NCBI GenBank assembly: GCA_030704615.1
Contig: CM060732.1
Location: forward strand, 3,412,001 to 3,476,000
DNA: 64,000 nt
Direction: 5' to 3'
From: Takakia lepidozioides
Taxonomy: Eukaryota; Streptophyta; Takakiopsida; Takakiales; Takakiaceae
In this document: positions 10,360 through 24,612 of the stretch, in pieces
How the letters are laid out: each line of letters opens with the position of its first letter
Numbering within the stretch: the first letter of the stretch is position 1
Position numbers and translations under genes: made by a program
The notes under the pieces: model-generated
The model's input: the letters and a program-made list of their open reading frames with translations, nothing else
Told to the model about the DNA's origin: nothing
Database searches by the model: none

Positions 10360-12328
10360 ATGGTGAAAGCGTGCAAGGGGTCTTCTCCCTTAGTGTGGGG
10401 GAAGAGAGTTCATCATGTCATGACACTTGCCCCGAGATTCAAACGAAAATGTAAGGAGCGTGGCAAGTGGACAGAAGAATCGATGAAAGAAGCTCTCGAG
10501 AGCATTCAGTCAGGGCAAATGGGCCTTTGCGCAGCTGCAAGATTGTACAACATTCCTGAATCTACCATCCACAGCTGGAAAACAAAGAAGGTGTCATCCA
10601 GGAAACTTGGCCCACCCACTGCTTTGAGACCAGATGAAGAAAGTGCACTGGTGAAATGGTGTGAGGATATGCAAGTTGTAGCCCATTGTGTATCTTTGCA
10701 GATGTTAAAAAGCAAAGTCAAGCAAATTTGTGAAGGTCGTTCCACACCTTTCAAAGCTGGAATGCCCAGGAATAAGTGGTGGAGGTTTTTCCAATTGAGG
10801 CACCCACACCTTGTTTTGCGGACGCCACAAGGCCTCGATGCTAAGAGAGCAAAGAATGTGAGTCCAGAGCGATGTAGTACCTTCTACAAGTTCATTGGTG
10901 AAACATATGCCAGGTCCAAGTTCTTACCATCTCATGTGTGGAATGTCGACGAAACAGGACTTTCAGCAAGCATAAAGATTGGTGGAGCCAAAGTCATTGC
11001 AAGGAAAGGAAGCAAGGCAGTTTTGACTAGGAGTTTTGGTAATCGAGAATGGCTGATAGTTGTAGTTTGCATCAACGCAAGTGGACAGCGGATACCATCT
11101 CAATACATTTTTTCTGGAAATTCAATTCATGAGAACTCTATCATCATCTGCGAAGCAGGGGCAAGAATGAGTGTGCAGCCAAGTGGGTGGATGAATAATG
11201 ACCTGTTCATTGAGTGGTTAAAGCACTTTCAGCAGTCCGTGCCTGGAGGAGTAAGTCCTGACAACCCACACTTTCACCTGTTGGATGGCCATGGAAGCCA
11301 TCTCACAGTCTAGGAGGCTGTGAAAATTGCGCGAGATATGGGTTTACAAGTGGCCCTACTACCCCCTCACACTTCACATAGGCTTCAACCATTGGATGTG
11401 GCAGTCTTCCGAGCATTCAAGCTGAGGTTCGGCCAGTTGTGGGAAGAGATGATTGCAGTAAACCCAAAGTGGTTGAATGGCAATGGCAATAAAGTGGCAT
11501 TGGCAACTTTGGCATCTCAGGCCCTAGAGGCAGCTTGCACTATGGAGAACGTTAAAGCAGGGTTCCGCAAAATAGAGATATTTCCATTAGATCCACATGC
11601 TCTTGACTCTCATATGGGCCCAAGTACAATATTTGACTCCAATGACCTTGACATGGGTTCAACCTCAAGTTCAGGGCATCATGAAGACTCAGGGTCTGAC
11701 GAAGAATCAACCCATGAGAGCCCTCTCAATGACAACAATGAAAATCCACCAGAGTCTCTCTTGGACATGATGGTCTTTAGTGAAGAAGAAGAGTTATCAC
11801 AACGTGTGTCACAGCTTAGCATTGATGAGCCTAGGCCGACACTTGTTGATCTTCTTACTTTACCAAGCCTCCTGCCACCACGTATTACAGAAGATCGAGG
11901 GCAGACTATTGCATCGCAAGTGTGCATCACCGGCCCGGAGTATGAGGAGTATTTGAGAGAGCAGCGGTTGTAGAAGGAAGCAAAGGTCTTAGCTGGCCAA
12001 CAATGCAAACTTGATATAGAGGAAATGAAGAAAAAAAAGGCTTGAGAAATTGGAAGCTGGCCGCCCCTAGAGGGCCAAAGACAAAGAACAAAAGCAAGCT
12101 GAACATCTTAAAAGGCAAGAAAAACTACAGCAACAGAAAGAGATTGCCAAAGCAATTCGTGAGAGGGTAAGGGCGGAGAAAGAAGTAGCACGGAAGAGCA
12201 AAGCTGCTTCATCGTCTGGGCGGACTCGACGCAAAGGTAAGGAGGTAAGTGCTCCTCAAGACAGTGACTGTGACGAAGACTCCATCAACAGAAGATATAG
12301 GCAAGCAGTGAAGGAATCGGTGGAATAA
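10360..12328 (+). pseudogene. Tigger/pogo-type DDE transposase, broken
   Basis: The N-terminus carries a pipsqueak/CENP-B-like helix-turn-helix (KWTEESMKEALESI followed by LYNIPESTIHSWK). A DDE_1 catalytic core follows, with WNVDETG, LLDGHGSH and QPLDVAVF supplying three acidic residues; the second and third are 37 residues apart. A TAG at 11311-11313 interrupts the core two residues after SHLT, and the frame then continues to a TAG at 11971-11973. Beyond that a basic, coiled-coil-like tail rich in Lys, Glu and Gln can be followed to a TAA at 12326-12328, after a slip in an A8 run near 12027 and another TAG near 12069. Start codons at 10360 or 10420 are both possible. Tigger elements move by cut and paste and insert at TA. 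I could not see terminal inverted repeats. Confidence 0.85.
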
Positions 12329-13179
12329 GGTTTACCTCCACCTTTGCTGCCTCCGGGTACCTAAGGAGTTTATGTTACAATAGTGTTATTGAACACCACG
12401 TACCTCAAAAATGTGTTAGCTTCACTTAAGGCTTTTTTTTAGGGTAGTATATAAATATCTGCTCGAAAGATATTCCACATGTTCTAAGGTTGGGTCTGAT
12501 ATGTGGCAGATGGTGGCACAGGTATGTTGCAGGTGGTGAGCCGGCCTCTCTAAACACCCACCGATTGCAGGTGGTGAGCCGACCTCTCTGAATCAAAGAC
12601 CACTCAAACTGTGCATGATAGTTATCTTGCCAATGAATTTTGATCGATAGACACTTATAATTAGGTGAGTTGGTTGTTTACACACTCATCCTGGTTGCAG
12701 ATTTGGTACACTTCACCCCGTGGCCCCTTGAGGCAGAAGAGGATCCAAATCTAGCTCATTGCAGCAAGCTCTAGCTAAAAACTCAACTTGGAACTAGGAA
12801 GCAAGCTATAGAGAAGTGCTGAACTAGACAAGGTGGTTTGAACACGTGTTCTGGAGAAACGGATGGCACTGTTGTACATGAGGATAGAAGACTTATCTTA
12901 CAGAGACATGATGTGATGGTTTTGCTTTCATGACTACGTATATCTTGTGCTTATGTTTGTATCTTTGTCTGACACTCACCTCTCGACCCAATTCATGCTC
13001 ACCCATTTCCATCTTAAGGCAAACTTTCGAATGCCTGCTCTTCAGCTATAATTTGCACAGTCCATTGATTTTTCGAGGATTTATCGAGTTTCTTCCGACA
13101 ACAATTTCTGCTCCTGAAACCTAAGTTTTTTTTGTGGGAATGAGTACTTCTGTGTTGAAGCTTGCATGTGTGGTTGCAG
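12329..13179. other. non-coding, 3' flank of Tigger and upstream of SYP61 exons
   Basis: Contains a short direct repeat (GCAGGTGGTGAGCCG at about 12526 and 12567). I searched for upstream SYP61 exons encoding the syntaxin-6 N-terminal domain and found none. Confidence 0.4.
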
Positions 13180-14133
13180 GGAACAAGATGAGGGTCTGGA
13201 TGAGCTGAGTGTTAGCGTGGAGCGCTTGGGTGGTGTTGGACTCACCATTCACAAGGAGTTGTCTGGAAGGGTGCTTTCTCACCATTGCCTACTTGGTTGT
13301 TTGATTGGGTTGCCAGCCTAGTAGACATCATAACACATTGGACTCTCAAACTCACGTAGTTATGGGTCTCTCTCTTTCTTCCATTTGTCCTCTCCCCTGA
13401 CCAGCAGATTAGGATGTTGTCTCCATGTGATATGGTCATGGTTGTCTCTCTTGTTTGTGAAATGGGAGCTGATTGGACCTACTTGTGATCCACTCAAAGA
13501 CTCCCCCCCTCCCTTAGCTCGTTCGTCTCTATTGTTAAGACATGGGATAGAAGGTTGTTTTCCTTTGGTTGGTTGTGTGTTCCACACTACTGTGCCGTAA
13601 GCTCGTTGGGGGTCCCATGAGTGGTATAAAGAATCTTTTTTCTGATGGTCAAAACTATCGGTCATGGCATGTCATTCACAGCTTGGATGAGGCAAAGGCA
13701 ATAGGTGGACCAATCTGTGTGGAATGCAATGGTATTGGCAGGAGAGAATTATTGATGACTTGGCTCATGACATGAACAACACATCTACTAGGCTTGAGTT
13801 TGTTCAGGTAGGTCATCTGTCACAGCTACCCTCCCTTCCTATCCAAGACAATCAAAGAGCTCAGTTTGCCTAGTGAGTAAGCATTTCGTTTGTGTACATG
13901 ACGGTGTGTGTCAGAGAAAGATTTCTTTGAAAGACTAGTTTGCATACATGTTATGCATTAAGCATTGCGACTCGTCTTGAGGTAACAGGGAAATGGGAAT
14001 GTCTCTGCGGGTTGGTGCGCAGAAAAGGTTGGCTATCGCGATGAAGAAGGCTGGATGGAAGGGACAAGTGATGATGATTGTCTTTCTGGTTGTCTTACTG
14101 ATTATTCTCACCTTCCTTGTTGTTTCTGCGTAA
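13180..14133 (+). CDS. SYP61: C-terminal exons of a SYP61-like Qc-SNARE
   Basis: SYP61 is a syntaxin-6-type Qc-SNARE of the plant trans-Golgi network that drives vesicle fusion. Three exons are visible. Exon 13180-13270 encodes EQDEGLDELSVSVERLGG and the start of the SNARE helix. Exon 13742-13807 encodes ERIIDDLAHDMNNTSTRL and ends LEFVQ. Exon 14023-14133 encodes MKKAGWKGQVMMIVFLVV and ends at TAA 14131-14133. The junctions are in phase with GT/AG sites. The C-terminus is a hydrophobic tail anchor of about 21 residues. The N-terminal exons are not seen within several kilobases upstream. They may be beyond long introns or missing, in which case this is a fragment. The identity of these exons to the SYP61 family is strong. 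Confidence 0.85.
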
Positions 14134-14652
14134 GCCGTTTCATGCGCAAAAGTAAGGCTGTATGAGAGTCCTCACATTGCAAATGAAGTCATTGTGAAAA
14201 CAGCAGCCTTTGTTCCAAAAAGTGGATTTTGAGGGGGTTTGATTATGTCTGAGCTGTGAAGCTGGACAGACAACACGAACTGGATAATTTGGGGATCTGC
14301 TTTACACTTCCAGCTTCTTTCCAAAAATAAGATTTAAGGCATAGCGAGATAGGTTGTATATGCGGTGCTCCCTTGTTTCTCCGGTCAGCTACAATGAGAG
14401 TGCAACCATTGGCTGTCCTGCAATTTTAGTTGTGACTTTTACCATGAGGGTATAGTCCCTTGTGGAGCCAAGTGTGGGGTTTGAACCCACTAGTGCCAAC
14501 TGGAGAGAGAGCCACAGAGGCTTGACATCGTCCTTTGTGTCTTATGAAGTACAAATACTTATTGGACTTTGGATGTTTGGTTTCAAGTCAAGAGATTTCA
14601 TACATTGTTGGTTGTAGCAATGTATCATAAACTGAAGAAAAGAAAATGTGTT
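14134..14652. other. 3' UTR and intergenic DNA
   Basis: Downstream of the SNARE stop codon. Presumed 3' UTR, with no other gene or repeat recognised. Confidence 0.4.
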
Positions 14653-14915
14653 TGGTCCTAATATTGCGCATTTGATTGCGCGCACAATCAAGTGCGCAAT
14701 ATTAGGGATTTTTCTATGTTTCTAGAGATCCCATACCCATTGCATGAAAACCTGATGGGTTATTCTCAATTTTATAGATTTCACATAATGAAAAATATGT
14801 ATGGGTTGCCAACTGTAAAAAAAAAAGACCCATGTAAAAGAAAAACTGAAATTCCATTAGGTTAAGCAAAATGTGACAGGTGCATACAGAAAGTGAGCAT
14901 TATTAGGACCATTTA
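14653..14915. mobile_element. MITE candidate with terminal and internal inverted repeats
   Basis: The left end TGGTCCTAATATTGCGCA (14653-14670) is matched by an inverted right end TGAGCATTATTAGGACCA (near 14896-14914). Inside the left end a 50-bp near-perfect hairpin spans 14657-14706, with 23 of 25 arm positions pairing. About 260 bp, AT-rich and without coding potential. A clean target-site duplication is not obvious, so superfamily is unassigned. Confidence 0.6.
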
Positions 14916-15433
14916 CCATACCAGTCCAACACTCGGTCAGAACTATCATTGATTTGATGACCACTTCACAAACATGATAAAAATCAATCATTTCATCACT
15001 CACGCTGTTGGCACAGTCGAACAGTGAAAAGTGTATATAGATCTCATGCAGTTCATTTTTGTGGCATTATGGCAAACATGTACACACGCCAGCGTCCAGC
15101 AGGATGGCTGGGTCCCTGGGGTTAACAAGGGCACTGTGGCAACAAACGGCAGTACCACCAACAGGAGGGGTGCGTGACCTGCAGCATTTCTTTTGTTGTG
15201 TCGCTCTCGTACTCCATTGCTTGCTTCAACCCGGCGCATCCCTGCTGTGCCGCTGTTTGCCAGGCATCGAGTAATCTGGGGCTGTGGTATTTGTAGTCGA
15301 TGTAGCGCCTCGAGTTTCGAGCAGGTCTTTCGGAATTTGGAATCGTGCAGGGGTTGTGGTAGTCGGGGGACATTCAACGGTAGACGTGGCTGTGCAGGGC
15401 GACAAGATCTGAGAGAGGGAGCAGGTTGACAGG
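14916..15433. promoter_or_regulatory. probable promoter and 5' UTR region of RAB2
   Basis: GC content rises toward the RAB2 start codon. No clear TATA box or known element can be pinned. Short open frames here are not convincing. Confidence 0.35.
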
Positions 15434-17878
<2,445 letters not shown>

Positions 17879-19250
17879 TTCAGTTGCAACAACCATAAAG
17901 ATGCCATGACGGGCACGGAGGCAGCGGGCTTGAGAGACAAACTCCTGCAGTAGCTGGTTTGGTGGGATGATTGCAATCAAAGAGGGCTTCATGGCACATC
18001 CAGGAAGCATGTTAGCTGTGTAGACATGGGTCTGCATGGTAGTTGGCACTAAAAACCATCTGGTTGTTCCAATGTTGTTTCAGCTGTAGGTTGGCTTTCT
18101 TGTACCTACAATTGGGAAGGCCTTGGTCAGCATATTGTACAGGTGGCTGTGTAACTCAGCTTGTCTATTTGACATTCTTATGCAGGCACAGTGTATGTCT
18201 ACTTATGTACATGATTTTATTGGACTGTTTTACAGACAATTGGCCTTCAAGGTTTTTCTTACTGACCTTGTCAAAGAGGATCAGAAGCCAGACGATGATG
18301 GCTGTGGTAGAATTCAGATGCGGATAACATGAAGTGTTAACACAATGATATTTGTGTTTCACATTAATTGATTGATGGTGGATGAGCCTGAGTGCAAAGT
18401 GGAACTTCATCCTCCTTTCAATTACTCTCTACTTTGCTGCTTGCAGTCCCTTTGAGGCAACAAGTGGCACTTGGACTGATAGATCCACAGCCTCATTCCA
18501 AAACTAACGTATCTTCATTATAAATTAACTGCTCACATGTTTCACTTGTCATGATTCCCTGGACTCTTCAGGCTTCATTTCATGTGCAATCTCCACGTCT
18601 GGCCCCCACAAGACGAGCCTTACATCCATTCCACGTGTCAATCCTATGAAGCTTTCCAGACCCGGCCTGGCTCTTTCTATGCTAGACCCATGTGCATGTC
18701 GGTCGCTAAGAAATAACCCAAACTTCTATCCCATTTTCTAGTTTGCCATATGTTGACTCTCTACTTCAGACCATTTGCAAATGGAGACTAATCTAATCCT
18801 AGCCAGCCTAACTAAGAGCCACTTCGCCTTGTCTCCTTAAAAGTAACTCCTTTCCATGTAGGTACAAGCTCAAAGAACCATCAAACCCATCAGAGCAACA
18901 ACAGCAGTAGTATGCGTACATAATCAACACATACAAAACAGATTTGAGGTTTGAGAGAGCTCAAAGCCTCACTCCCTTAGTCTCTTGGCCTTAGTAGCAT
19001 TTCCTGCAACAAAAGAAGGTGAAGTGGCATCACCTAGATCCATCACAGCCAACCAACCAACCAACAGGTTAGTGATCCCTGTGGAACCCTAGGCTTAACC
19101 CCCTTCACATTTGTTATCAATGTCATCCCTGCAATAGGTCATACTAGCAAAGAGAGGAGAGGTATTTCAGCCATTCAACATAGGTACAGAACTCAGTAGC
19201 ACCTATTTCAGCCCATGCTCCAGAGGGAGGGGGGGGGGGGGTCTCATGTC
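17879..19250. other. RAB2 3' UTR and intergenic DNA
   Basis: No gene recognised. A short frame around 18238-18331 follows an AG and could be mistaken for an exon, but it matches no family I know. Confidence 0.4.
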
Positions 19251-19257
19251 TGTAAGC

Positions 19258-19490
19258 ACCCATTCCCAAAAGGAAGGTGTCACTAGAGCCAAGTACTCAC
19301 ATAGAGGCCTTTGTTTTGCAGAAGTATTCAAAGAGCTAGAGTAGAGCTAATCATGTCCACGTAAGTAAGCATGACATTCCCAAAAGGAAGACCAAGTACT
19401 CAAGCAAGGGCACATATAGAAGCCCTTGGTTTTGCAAAAGTATTCCTAGATTCAGAGTAGAGCTTAGTCAAGTCCATGTAAGTTCCTCAT
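19258..19490. repeat. imperfect tandem duplication of about 113 bp
   Basis: Two successive copies share ATTCCCAAAAGGAAG (near 19262 and 19375), CAAGTACTCA, a segment containing TTTGTTTTGCAGAAGTATTC or its variant, and AGAGTAGAGCT followed by GTCCA and GTAAGT. Function unknown. Confidence 0.6.
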
Positions 19491-19719
19491 AGTGTCAACT
19501 CTCTTTGTGTTGCTATCCCAAGCAACCCATCATAGTGTTGAAGGAGTCTGAATGGATACCTTGCTTGTAGACATAGTGTAGTCAGCTCCTTCAGCTCTTG
19601 CCTGCTGGACTCTTCCAAATGAGAAGAGTGGCCAAGCATACTAACCATATAGGGCAGCAGCTTTAGGTTAAGACCTCTAGGGTGAACCCTAATGAGTCAT
19701 CCTAGTGAGTCATCCCGTT

Positions 19720-19775
19720 ATCCAATTCCCCGTTCCGTTCTAGACAAAAAAAAATCTGAACGGAATAACGGGATC
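19720..19775. repeat. short inverted repeat with A-rich loop
   Basis: CCCGTTAT and CCGTTC on the left pair with GAACGGAATAACGGG on the right around an A9 loop. The left arm carries an insertion. It could be a small fold-back element remnant. Confidence 0.4.
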
Positions 19776-19849
19776 AGACAATTCTTGAATGTTGTCTATA
19801 AAGATCTTAGCAACATTTAAGGAAAGAAAGAGAAAAAAAAAAATCCTCG

Positions 19850-20109
19850 AGCCTCTCATTTTCAGGTTTCCTAATGCTGATACAAAGCATTGGCTCTAGT
19901 AGACCAACCAAGAGAGCAATGTACATTGACCGGATCATGTAGAAGGTGTACACATATACTCTATTATGTTGTTGCTAGTACAGGGCCTAACACAAGATAG
20001 CATGTATTAGTTTGCCATCAAATGTCCCTATATGTTCAAGGCTGGAGAAAGAGCCAAAGGGATCAGGCAGTTCTTGAGTGTTGTTACAAAGGACATATTC
20101 AAGTATAAA

Positions 20110-20110
<1 letters not shown>
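19850..20110 (-). pseudogene. PPR-protein relic
   Basis: On the minus strand 20110-20040 reads SFVTTLKNCLIPLALSPALN, resembling the start of a PPR repeat (FVTTLKACS pattern). 19960-19870 matches, base by base in long stretches, a clearer PPR fragment at 28705-28860 (shared GGATCATGTAGAAGG and TGTTGTTGCTA). Frameshifts and stops are present. PPR proteins act in organelle RNA processing in plants. This copy is dead. Confidence 0.4.

Positions 20111-20179
<69 letters not shown>
20110..20179. repeat. (GA)n microsatellite
   Basis: About 35 GA units with few interruptions. It is not attached to a LINE end, unlike other GA/TC tracts in this window. Confidence 0.97.
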
Positions 20180-20182
<3 letters not shown>

Positions 20183-20250
20183 AGGTATTGTAGTTTGAAA
20201 CCATGCCAACCCTAAAAAGGACAAAGATGCACCACATGAGATTGAGGTTT

Positions 20251-20520
20251 TCATTTTTTGCCGAGGGGTTTGTTGGCAGGGGCACCAACTGTGGGAGCTT
20301 CCGCACTCGACTCCTCTAGCTCCATTTCCGCCTCATCCCTCCCACAATCGCTTGTGTTCGCGGTAGCGGGTGACGTCTCCACGGGGTCGTGCGGGTCTGC
20401 CATTGGCACCGCCTCTTTGTTCGCGAGCCTCCCTCTCCTTCGCAAAGGTAAGGTAGGATCAAAACTAATTTTCCTACGCGATCGTCCCTCCTTGTCCTTC
20501 TGCCTGTGCCCAAAACACAC
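20251..20520 (-). CDS. hypothetical acidic 89-residue frame
   Basis: An open minus-strand frame rich in Ala, Glu, Pro and Asp with the segment RDEAEMELEESSAEAPTVG. The local base composition is more GC-rich than its surroundings, as in an exon. No family recognised. It could be a first exon or part of a mobile element. Confidence 0.25.
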   Translation of the reverse strand: MCFGHRQKDKEGRSRRKISFDPTLPLRRRGRLANKEAVPMADPHDPVETSPATANTSDCGRDEAEMELEESSAEAPTVGAPANKPLGKK

Positions 20521-20939
20521 AACTTAGACAAAATGAGGAGAGAGAGATCGCAAACAAAGAGAAAGAGTGAACGAGGAGAAGCGAAAGTGAGGAAATGAGA
20601 AGTCCGTGACGATGACAAGTCAACCTATACCCTCGCATCCGCCCGTCCATTTTCAAATTAAACGCGATCGTGATGAACGGTGCAGTGTACATGCATGTGT
20701 AGTAATACGTCTAAGTAATACTAGTACTGGTAGAAAGACAAATGACTCATATTAATACTAAAGATATTGTGCTAGGATTTGTTGCTAGGGTTTGATTTAG
20801 CATGGACTTAGTGCGTATTTTATACTAAGCCAATATGTTAAACCTTAAGTCCTAGCATACTGAAGTTCTCGCGCAGGAGGAATGTCTGTATTTAGAGGCA
20901 TACTGGAGATGGCAACTGGCAAGAAAGAATTCAAAAAAC

Positions 20940-21458
20940 TTACAATTCATTGAGTTCATGCGGAAGGCGACTCATTCGCAACGCTTCCTCCATGGCCAGA
21001 TTCTCTGCTATCCTGCGTTCTCATTCGGCCTCCAGAGCTGCTTGAGCCCTCCGTTTGCTTGAATTCTCTGAGGTGGAAGGTGAGTCTGTGTCGCTTGAAG
21101 TACATGCAGAGCTTGGATGATCCCCTACATTTTGCTCGTGTTTTATCGGACTTTCTACACTACGCGTTGACTCCCCTAAATCCTGCCCTGCAATGTCGGT
21201 TTCCATCTTCACGATGGTGTTGTGAATTTCATAAAGATCGATGTAAACACACAAGGCAAGAGTCAACGAGTCATTTCTAGTAAGCACACGAGGCACCGCC
21301 ATCCCTATACCAATGCTCTCTACAGCTCTACAACGCTCTGATTTCGGCCTTGTCCATGCTACTCTATGTCCAGCCTGTATTGCTTGCTGCACCTGATGCC
21401 ACAGGATGTCTACAAAGATTGTTGAATTTTCCACAACTTCCTGATGTGTCAAGGCCAT
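20940..21458 (-). CDS. hypothetical protein with one in-frame TGA
   Basis: From ATG at 21458 the minus-strand frame is open to TGA at 21021-21023, then continues in the same frame as ERRIAENLAMEEALRMSRLP to TAA at 20940-20942. The second part is an amphipathic, helix-like segment continuous in character with the KRRAQAALEAE before the TGA. This suggests one coding unit of about 170 codons with a nonsense change. No family recognised. A real short protein ending at 21021 is the alternative. Confidence 0.35.
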
Positions 21459-22822
21459 GTGAGCTTGCGTAACCAGCTATCCACTCCTTGCTCCCCTGAG
21501 CTTCTGCGAATGTTGATACCTGAAAGCTACTGGGAGGAGGAGAGCAAGCTTATAGAAGAACTGACTCCAAACATAGGATCGTGGAGTTTATTCACGAATG
21601 CACAGTAGGCTACATGCCCACCAAATGACTCATTGAGCACAATGACTAATAAGTACAATGACTTTAGATACAAAAATGACTAGAATTGTGATTATTTTAT
21701 TGGGCAGAGTCGCAAGAATGACTGCAAAAACCATCTACCTATAGCACCTAACACTACAAGATTCCTCCACATGCTCCCTTCTAACCTCTTGAGCTTCCTA
21801 ATGCTCTCCAAGTGCTTGCCCTTGTTGTCTTCAAACCCAAGCCTATGTAGCTCATTGGCTTCTCTTCCACAACATCCACACTTGAGCTCATTTAACCCTA
21901 GATTGCTAGTGAAACGAGCACTAATAACCATTTAGTCGTTCTCCACAAGTCATGGCATACACCATTGACTCCATATAGAAAAGATTCTCAAACCCTAGAA
22001 TCCATGCTTCCATACACACAAGACTTCCCTCTTGCAATCCTTGCAAATCTTGTGGTAAACAAGCTCCTTCTTGAGCTCTCCAACACCTTGGTGTAACACC
22101 ACAAGTACCTTTCTTTGCAACCCTTGCAAGCCTTGTGATACAAGAGCTAAATTCTCCTAGCTCGCAACCTCTTTAACATACAAGTGCAAAACTAATCCTT
22201 ACATTCCGCACTCACAAGCATAAGGTGATCTTTTTGTAGTGAAAGTGCAAGTGAACACAATGGAAACACTCCACTCATGAATCCACTCAATCACATAAAC
22301 TAAGTCAAGCCAAGGGCACCTTTGCTAAAGGAATCCACCCTACGAAGCCCTCACCACACTCTCTCTCAATACCTAGAGCTATGAAGGTGGGAGAGGCTCA
22401 TGGAGGCTCATCTACAAGAAGATGAGCCCTCCTCAACCCTCACAAGGGGAAAACCCATCCCCATGTTCCAAGTGAGGTTTGACACCTCACTTGGCATGTG
22501 AGACCAAATGAAGTCCCAACACACAAAATACAAATATAAATATCCAAAATGTCCTAGTTAACTAGAAGTAGGTAATTCTAGTTAACCATGATTAAAACCA
22601 TGACACTTGTCAAGACGGAGAAAATGACAAAACAGCTTTGCAAAGCAAGACAACATTACCATTCTTCCAAGTTGCAAAATTGACATGCATGTTTTTTTTC
22701 TGACAAAGTAGATTGGGTTACTTGGACATTCATAGCTTCCCCTGGAAATGGTACATTTCCGATTTGTTTTCATACCATCTATTTCCATACAGGATACTTG
22801 TAACAAACCTGGTTTGATGTAT
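21459..22822. other. intergenic DNA, no gene seen
   Basis: AT-rich. Contains reiterated CTTGCAA/CCTTGCAAGCC words around 22036-22130 but no clear array and no coding frame. It forms the left flank of the gypsy element. Confidence 0.4.
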
Positions 22823-23284
22823 TGTGATGGCCCAATCTCTCTTCATCCCTAATTTTCCTATTTCATCCGTGCGGCGATACTCATTCATCTGTATTAATTT
22901 TTGGCTTAGTGTACCATTAAACGGTTACACTCATGGTTCTAAGGCTAGGGGTTAGTTAGGATGGTGGCAACATATGGGCCATCCGCTTGATCTAAGGCTA
23001 CAAACAGGCGCCGCGGGTTCGGCTTATTGCGCCTCACTACGCGGCATGCAAGCAAGCAGCTAGGGTTTCGTATAAAGCGGTGGCCTGACACAGGTCAGGC
23101 GGCTTGGTGTACTTTGGTGTTACAGTATATGTGAATTCGTGAGCACACTGTGGATGAGAGCTCTTGTGTCAGAAAACCCCGCATTGATCCTCCTCTCGCG
23201 CACTGCTCGTCTCTTCTTGCTTGCCCCTTGTTGTTAAAAGTCGGTTCTTGAGAGGAAATGAGCATATTCTTCACGCTCGCTTTG
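22823..23284 (+). repeat. 5' LTR of the gypsy element
   Basis: Begins TGTGATGGCCCAATCTC and matches 28129-28587 until CGCTTTG. It contains TATAAAG at about 23072 as a possible TATA box. The right end is not the usual CA, so the true boundary may differ slightly. Confidence 0.9.
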
Positions 23285-23413
23285 TGGTGGAGAGGAGCCG
23301 GGTAGCATATAGATGTTTGGCCTCTGCTGACCGCTCTGACAGGCTTGTTAGGTCTTTCAAGGGATCTATGCACTAATCTCTCTTGCATTGTTGCTCATTA
23401 ATCAGTCATACTG

Positions 23414-24312
23414 ATGGCGGCTAGCCACCTTGCAGCGTTTTCTCCTCCTGCTGCGTTTTTGCTTTCTTACTCTGCTCATTGTGTTGTGTTTGCAGGTGAG
23501 CGTAATTCTAGTTGCGTAGCTCGCAGAGAGGGGGAGAGTCTTTCCGTGCAGGTTGATTTGGTGTTGACAATTGAGACTAACCCCGCCTTGACGGTGCCTC
23601 CTGCTGTTAATCTTGCTACCACTAACCCTACTGATCGTGCGCTGCTTGGCATTGTTGCCTCGCCAGTGTCACCACTGCCTGAGTCCAACACTGATGGTCC
23701 CAGTCTTGTCGTGCATTTGAACTGATCATCTAGTCCTAGATATGATGCTGATGTGAATGAGGCAGAGGCCTGGTCACCGAGAGAGGAGAAATCTTCTAGT
23801 TCTTTAGATAGTTGTGATCCAGAATATTGTAACAATTTTTACGATCCAGGTCCTGACTACGTTTTCCCGAGAGAACAAGAAAGAGAATTTGAGAGGGACA
23901 TTGAGCGTTCTCAGGAGTATGATGAGTCGTTATGTGAGTTGCTTCCAGAAGATGTTTACTGGCTTGAGAGATTTGAGGAGTCTGTCCGGGCGGATGCTCG
24001 TCGTCTGAATAGTCATCACGAAGAGATCTTCGTGCATCCGGGAGCAAACTCTGATTTTGGCACACAGAGCGCGCTTTGCCAAACCCGAGCTGTTGTGGCC
24101 GTCAGGGACTCTTTGCGCTTGCGGCCAGAAGTTGTCAAGACTCGCCTTCTTCACCACATGCAGCTAGCCTAGGAAGCCTTCGGCTTACACCTTCCTTTGT
24201 CCATCAGTCGTGAGCCGGGCCTGTGGCACACATCAGAGCAGGTGGAAGGCTCTTGGCTGTCGCTGCTTTTCGAAGGTTCCGGTGCCTTGCCTCTACGGGC
24301 TCTTTGATTTCA
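23414..24312 (+). pseudogene. gag-like region of the gypsy element
   Basis: Frames at 23414-23725 and 23753-24172, separated by a TGA and a shift, encode a hydrophilic acidic protein (for example PREQEREFERDIERSQEYDE). Another frame runs to about 24306. No zinc knuckle is visible. Assignment as gag rests on position between the 5' LTR and pol. Confidence 0.5.
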
Positions 24313-24612
24313 TACTAGGACCTGTCGGTGTAAACTCACAACCGTTGATTTGGTGGATGGTCTCACGGGGAGCAGTTTGAGTACGCACTCGTCGGACGGT
24401 TGTCATTTTCTCGGGTGCTTTGCTTTGAAGATCAAGGGATACTTTTCTCGCGTGTGGCTGATCATCTGGATAGCTTTCCCAATTCTTTGGTGCTCTCCCG
24501 GACGTGGGAGGAAAGCAGTACGACTCGGGTGGGCTTTTGGATCAAGATCACCGAGACAGTGTGGGAATGGCTCGTGTTGGCAGTCTATGGTTCCAACTTG
24601 CACAACCTGCTC

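Noticed and set aside
18123-18332. Possible extra exon after RAB2
   Set aside because: The short frame matches no family known to me and RAB2 is already complete at 17878.
20110-20179. Treating the (GA)n tract at 20.1 kb as another LINE junction
   Set aside because: No LINE 3' or 5' end sequence adjoins it.
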